Source: Listeria fleischmannii subsp. fleischmannii LU2006-1
GTDB lineage: Bacteria > Bacillota > Bacilli > Lactobacillales > Listeriaceae
Direction: 5' to 3'
Length of the DNA: 56,348 bases
Assembly (NCBI RefSeq): GCF_000344175.1
Contig: NZ_ALWW01000006.1
Span: 36-56,383, forward strand
This document shows, one piece after another, positions 52,573 to 56,348 of the stretch. The translations under genes and the position numbers were made by a program. The notes under the pieces were generated by a model. The model saw only the letters and a program-made list of their open reading frames with translations. It was not told where the DNA came from and made no database searches. How positions within the stretch are numbered: position 1 is the first letter of the stretch; the number at the start of each line of letters is the position of its first letter.

Positions 52573-53994
52573 TTATTTCGCTTTACTCGCTTTTCTTTGT
52601 TTGAGTAACGCACGAAAAACGTGCATGCTTTCTACTACTGTTGGAAGTTGTATTAAAAGCACAATAAGGCTCATACTTAATACAATTATGAAGTTTACAT
52701 TAGGTGAGAAGGACATATAGATACAATCTATTAATAAGACAATAACTGTACCAAAGAACCGCCCTTTATACTGCATCGTACGCAATTGTTTCATTTGAAT
52801 CGCCCGAATTAGCCAAGTAGCAAAAAAGCCTACAAAAGTAGCAATCGATGCGGCTAACACACCAAAAATCGGAACAAGACCTATTGTAATGAGCATCGTC
52901 AATGCACTACCAACTACTGAAGTAAGTAATAATTGACGTGTTTTTTTTGGCAATCATGTAGGAAACTTCTATAAAACTGGAGAAACTGGAGAAACACGCG
53001 CCAAGAAGTAGAAATGGCATAAATATCCATACGCTATGATAAGCAGGGGCAAATAACAGTGTGACTATAGGCTGAATCATGCAAAGTAAAATCGCCGTCA
53101 CGACACAAAAAATAAAAGTGAATAGGCTGAGAAAACTTGTGCAAAAAAGCTACTTTGATTTTCCTTTTTCTCTTCTAACACAGTCAAGCTCCACGCTTGG
53201 AAGAAAACACCGTGAATAATATAAAGGATATTTGGAATCTTCGTCGCTACCGTATAAAGACCTGCCGTACCAACACCTAAGAAAAAGGTAATAATATATC
53301 TATCTGCAACTTGCAATACCCACCAAAGTAGCGAGTTTGGGATGAGTGGCATTGAATAATTGAGCATCTTTTTCAAAAGACTTTTACTCATATCTCGAAA
53401 ACTAAATAAACTTATCACTCGTCCAAAAGCTAAAATTAATAAATTCCCGACAAAAAAGGCTAATACTTGAGAGAATAAAAATCCATTTACGCCTAAACCC
53501 AAGTATTTTAAGCAGACAATATTACTCAGGACTAAAACGATTGTTAAAATAATGCCTGAACTAGCATAAAGTTTCAGGTAATTCATAGATCTAATTTGTT
53601 GTTGCAAAATAATATAAAGCGACTGAAAAGCAATTAATAGAGCAACTAAAATGGTTAGAATATAAAAACCAACGATAAAACTAACAATTAGTACGCCTAC
53701 TAAAACGAGCAGCATTGCAACGAGCCAAACACCAATTGCCGAACTAAACGTTTTGTTTCGATCTTGATTATCTAAATTAAATCGGAACAATCCATCCCCA
53801 ATACTTAGTGTTAAAATTGGCAGCAACACCATAACGGACATCACAATTAAATCCGAAAGCCCATACTCTTTTGGCGTTAAATAAAATGTGTAAAATGGTA
53901 CCAATAAAAAAACTAAAAATTTACTCCCAAAATTCCCTAACGCAATAATAAATACATTTTTCCCTAGTTTTTTCATTGATTTTCCGTTTTCCAC
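52573..53994 (-). pseudogene. Wzx-type polysaccharide flippase, two frameshifts
   Basis: Three consecutive frames (53994-53098, 53101-52907, 52953-52573) form one membrane protein of about 474 residues with roughly 12-14 helices, normal for an O-antigen/EPS flippase. The N-terminus is KLGKNVFIIALGNFGSKFLVFLLVPFYTFYLTPKEYG, the family start. The first break is at six A on the plus strand (53107-53112; one base added restores LLFFCVVTAILL). The second is at eight T (52941-52948; one base removed restores SYMIAKKTRQLLLTSVVG). The start is a GTG at 53994 directly after the kinase stop or the ATG at 53976. It would export lipid-linked repeat units for polymer assembly. Confidence 0.85.
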
Positions 53995-54696
53995 TTAAGC
54001 GTCACTCTCCGCGTAATAATAATTGGTTTGCTTCATTTGAGGATTGTTAAAAATTGCCCCTAGTACATTGGCATTGGAATCACGCAAACTTTTTAAAGAT
54101 TTCCTAACATCTTTTTTATTTGAATAGCTCCCTCTTGCAATAAGAATACAAGCTTCAACCCATTTCGAAATTAACAATGCGTCTGTTACCATTAATACTG
54201 GAGGCGTATCAATTATAATCATATCAAATTCCTCTTGTAACTGTTTAATAAGTTGCACTAATTTTTCGGAATTTAAAATAGAATATGGTGATACGGGACG
54301 AACTCCAACTGGAAGAGCATATAAATTTGTGTCACCAATTTTTACAATGGCATCATCTAGCGTTAATTTTTGCGAACTATCTAAGATTCCTGTTAAACCT
54401 GGACATGATTTAAGAAAAGGAAAAGCAAAACCTAAAGAAGGTCTTCTTAAATCTAAATCAACAATTAATGTCTTCACACCATCATTGGCATACGTACTAG
54501 CTAAGTTAACAGAAATCATTGTTTTCCCGCTATCTTGCGTAGGAGAAGTAATTAATAACGATTTAATCTGAGAATCAATATTTGCCATCTCAATATTGGT
54601 TTTTATCGTACGAAAATATTCTGCTTGCGGGTTAGAGGGCTCATGTAGCGCTACTAAACGATTCTTAATGTCTTTTTTATCGGTTTTCTTCATCAA
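53995..54696 (-). CDS. Capsule/EPS tyrosine kinase (CpsD/YwqD type)
   Basis: 233-residue BY-kinase. The nucleotide loop is ITSPTQDSGKTMISVNLA near 49-66, Walker A' is TLIVDLDLRRPSLGF near 78, Walker B is MIIIDTPPVLMVTDA near 158, and a short tyrosine cluster NYYYAES at the C-terminus is the autophosphorylation site. It works with the Wzz-type activator encoded just upstream, whose C-terminal cytoplasmic tail stimulates it, to control polymer length. Ends immediately before the flippase gene. Confidence 0.92.
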   Translation of the reverse strand: MMKKTDKKDIKNRLVALHEPSNPQAEYFRTIKTNIEMANIDSQIKSLLITSPTQDSGKTMISVNLASTYANDGVKTLIVDLDLRRPSLGFAFPFLKSCPGLTGILDSSQKLTLDDAIVKIGDTNLYALPVGVRPVSPYSILNSEKLVQLIKQLQEEFDMIIIDTPPVLMVTDALLISKWVEACILIARGSYSNKKDVRKSLKSLRDSNANVLGAIFNNPQMKQTNYYYAESDA

Positions 54697-54716
54697 TTCC
54701 GCATCCTTTGTCCAGT

Positions 54717-55400
54717 TTAATTGTATTTACTAATCTTTCCAACTAGTCCTAAAATAGGCATATCTAACACTTCAAAATCTTCTTCACGCGTAATTTTATT
54801 TGAAAAAAGAGTTTTTAAGATTAATAATGAAACTCCTACAAATAAGCCGCCTAGTAGACCAACTGCAGCAAATAAAGTCGGCTTAGGAAAAATAGGTTTC
54901 TCATTTGATTTCACATAAGCTTCATTTAATAACTGTATATTATTGTTGCGCATAATTTTCGGAGTGGTTTTAACAAACTCTTTCGCTGTTGCATTTGTAA
55001 TCCGAGCTGCTTCTTCCGGACTATCCGTTGTTGCTGTAATATTTATAACTTGAGAGTTTTCTTCTGTACTCGGTTGAATCATTTCACTAAGTTGGTTAAC
55101 TGAATATTTGCCATCCAAATCCTTACTTACTTGACTTAAAACTTTCGGGCTTTTTATAAGTGCTTTGTAGGTATTAATCATTTGTAGGTTTGCCTGAACT
55201 TCGGCACTTTGAGAAACACCACTTTGATCTTCAGAGGACGGAACAACTAAAACTTGCGATTGCATTTGATAGCTTGGTGTAATAACAAATAATGCCATAC
55301 AGAGTGCAATCCCTGCTCCAAGAATACCCATGATAATGAGTGACCATTTATGTCGAAGTAAAATTGTCCAAATCTCAATCAGATTAAACTTTTGATCCAT
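54717..55400 (-). CDS. Wzz/CpsC-type chain-length regulator and kinase activator
   Basis: 227 residues from the ATG at 55400. Two membrane helices (about 20-42 and 172-195) flank an extracellular helical domain, and a short cytoplasmic tail (TREEDFEVLDMPILGLVGKI) can touch the kinase. The proline-rich KPIFPKPTLFAAVGLLGGL before the second helix is typical. An in-frame ATG at 55421 lies inside the glycosyltransferase gene. Second visible gene of the polysaccharide operon. Confidence 0.9.
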   Translation of the reverse strand: MDQKFNLIEIWTILLRHKWSLIIMGILGAGIALCMALFVITPSYQMQSQVLVVPSSEDQSGVSQSAEVQANLQMINTYKALIKSPKVLSQVSKDLDGKYSVNQLSEMIQPSTEENSQVINITATTDSPEEAARITNATAKEFVKTTPKIMRNNNIQLLNEAYVKSNEKPIFPKPTLFAAVGLLGGLFVGVSLLILKTLFSNKITREEDFEVLDMPILGLVGKISKYN

Positions 55401-56348
55401 TCGTATCACATACCTTTTCAATTTTCTCTAGCATTTGATATTCTTTATACCAAGTGGAGTTATATGAATCCATCGAAAATTTCTCAATAACTGTCTTTCT
55501 AGCATTTTCTGATAAAATAGCTCGAGAATCTTCATTAGATAAATATTGCTCCAACTCACTAACCATCATTTCAATGTTTCCCGCTTCAATAAGCATTCCA
55601 TTCTCTTTCGATTTAACAAGTTGTGAGATTCCTCCGACTGTACTCGCCATATTAGGAATTCCAGCTGCCATTGTTTCTAAAATAGCCATTGGTAATCCTT
55701 CATGATAAGACGGAAGAAAATGTAGTACTGCATCCTTCATAATCTCTTCTTTATCTGTTACCCAGCCACCTATTGTGACATTTTCAATCTGTTCTTCCTC
55801 AATCCGCTTTTTCATTTGGTCCACTTCACCATCACCAAACAAAACGAATTGATACTGCGGGTACTTCACCTTGATTCTTTTCGCAACTTCTAAAATATCA
55901 TAGCTTCCTTTTCTCTTACCAATTCGTCCAAAAGTAATAATTTTAGTTGCTGACGGATTATAGTAACTTTCATCCGGAATAGGAACCGCATTTGGAATAA
56001 TTTTAATTTCAGTTTTTGTGAGCTTTTTATAAAAGCTTTCCCACTCTTCACTTAACACGACCACACATGTTGCTTTGTCAAAAATCCGACGAATCCATTT
56101 TTGGACCCATTTCGAACTTCCATTATAAAATTTATCAAATGAAGAAGCATGCATGTGTAAAACGATTGGTGTGTCTTTACGGCTTCCAAGAAGAAAAAGC
56201 GCTTTTCTAAAAAAACTACCTTTTTGCGCTACATGGAGATGTACAATATCTACATTCTCTTTACGCATCATTCTATATGAAGCCAAAGCTGTTTTAAATT
56301 GATTCCATCTAGAACCTTCGTGCCACGTTGTTAAAAAAAACATGTCCA
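55384..56348 (-). CDS. GT4-family glycosyltransferase (partial, 5' end outside window)
   Basis: C-terminal 320 or so residues of a GT-B glycosyltransferase. VDIVHLHVAQKGSFFRKALFL and PIVLHMHASSFDKFY belong to the N-terminal Rossmann domain; the donor domain has ITFGRIGKRKGSYDILEVAKRI, then LPSYHEGLPMAILETMAAGIPNMAS with the E-x7-E motif that binds the nucleotide sugar. The frame is open beyond the window edge, so the first ATG inside the window is not the start. The sugar is unknown. It overlaps the Wzz gene start by 17 bases. Confidence 0.88.
   Translation of the reverse strand, partial: DMFFLTTWHEGSRWNQFKTALASYRMMRKENVDIVHLHVAQKGSFFRKALFLLGSRKDTPIVLHMHASSFDKFYNGSSKWVQKWIRRIFDKATCVVVLSEEWESFYKKLTKTEIKIIPNAVPIPDESYYNPSATKIITFGRIGKRKGSYDILEVAKRIKVKYPQYQFVLFGDGEVDQMKKRIEEEQIENVTIGGWVTDKEEIMKDAVLHFLPSYHEGLPMAILETMAAGIPNMASTVGGISQLVKSKENGMLIEAGNIEMMVSELEQYLSNEDSRAILSENARKTVIEKFSMDSYNSTWYKEYQMLEKIEKVCDTNGSKV

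Overview
The window is low-GC Firmicutes DNA whose gene content matches the genus Listeria. It holds an EsxA-type VII secretion operon, kdpFABC-kdpDE, a sigma-54 cellobiose-type PTS, a SecA2-type autolysin next to pstA/tmk/Orn-Lys decarboxylase/dhaKLM, a lmo1997-2004-like mannose-family PTS and a rhamnose operon. From memory these blocks are scattered in L. monocytogenes, and a PL8 polysaccharide lyase and an exopolysaccharide locus are present here. A more distant Listeria species (sensu lato) is therefore more likely than L. monocytogenes itself; this is inference.

Layout. 1-11 kb (minus strand): type VII secretion genes esxA, esaA, essA, esaB, essB, essC, then small accessory genes. 11-14.5 kb: rpiB-like isomerase, a SAM-I riboswitch ahead of a VOC/glyoxalase-like protein, a dense cluster of DnaA boxes, an ArsR regulator divergent from a nitroreductase, and a TfoX C-terminal-type protein. 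14.5-22.4 kb (minus): potassium uptake kdpFABC and sensor pair kdpDE, including a 29-residue KdpF. 22.5-24.7 kb: lactose/cellobiose-family PTS (IIB, IIC, IIA) behind a -24/-12 promoter. 24.8-27.3 kb: an Rgg-like regulator divergent from a small secreted protein, then DUF2316 divergent from a MarR regulator. 27.3-33.4 kb (minus): mannose-family PTS with two SIS-domain proteins and two GntR regulators under a CcpA-type cre site. 33.5-41 kb: AraC regulator divergent from rhaT-rhaB-rhaA-rhaD-rhaM-fucO. 41-47 kb: YgbA-like protein, TetR regulator, LysM autolysin, PL8 lyase, c-di-AMP receptor PstA, thymidylate kinase. 47.2-47.9 kb: a small XRE regulator/membrane-protein module behind an 18-bp inverted-repeat operator. 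48-52.6 kb: Orn/Lys/Arg decarboxylase family protein, dhaKLM, aldo/keto reductase. 52.6-56.3 kb (minus): exopolysaccharide genes (glycosyltransferase, Wzz, tyrosine kinase, flippase).

Quality note. Nine genes (DUF5082-like, DUF4176, kdpD, kdpA, YgbA-like, TetR, autolysin, PL8 lyase, flippase) are split by ten one-base indels, nine of them in A/T runs of 6-8 bases and one in a C run. One inserted or deleted base restores an intact protein in every case. This looks more like homopolymer sequencing error than ten independent pseudogenisations, but it cannot be settled from the sequence alone. No rRNA, tRNA, CRISPR array, insertion sequence or integrase was seen. No stretch longer than about 300 bases is without a gene.
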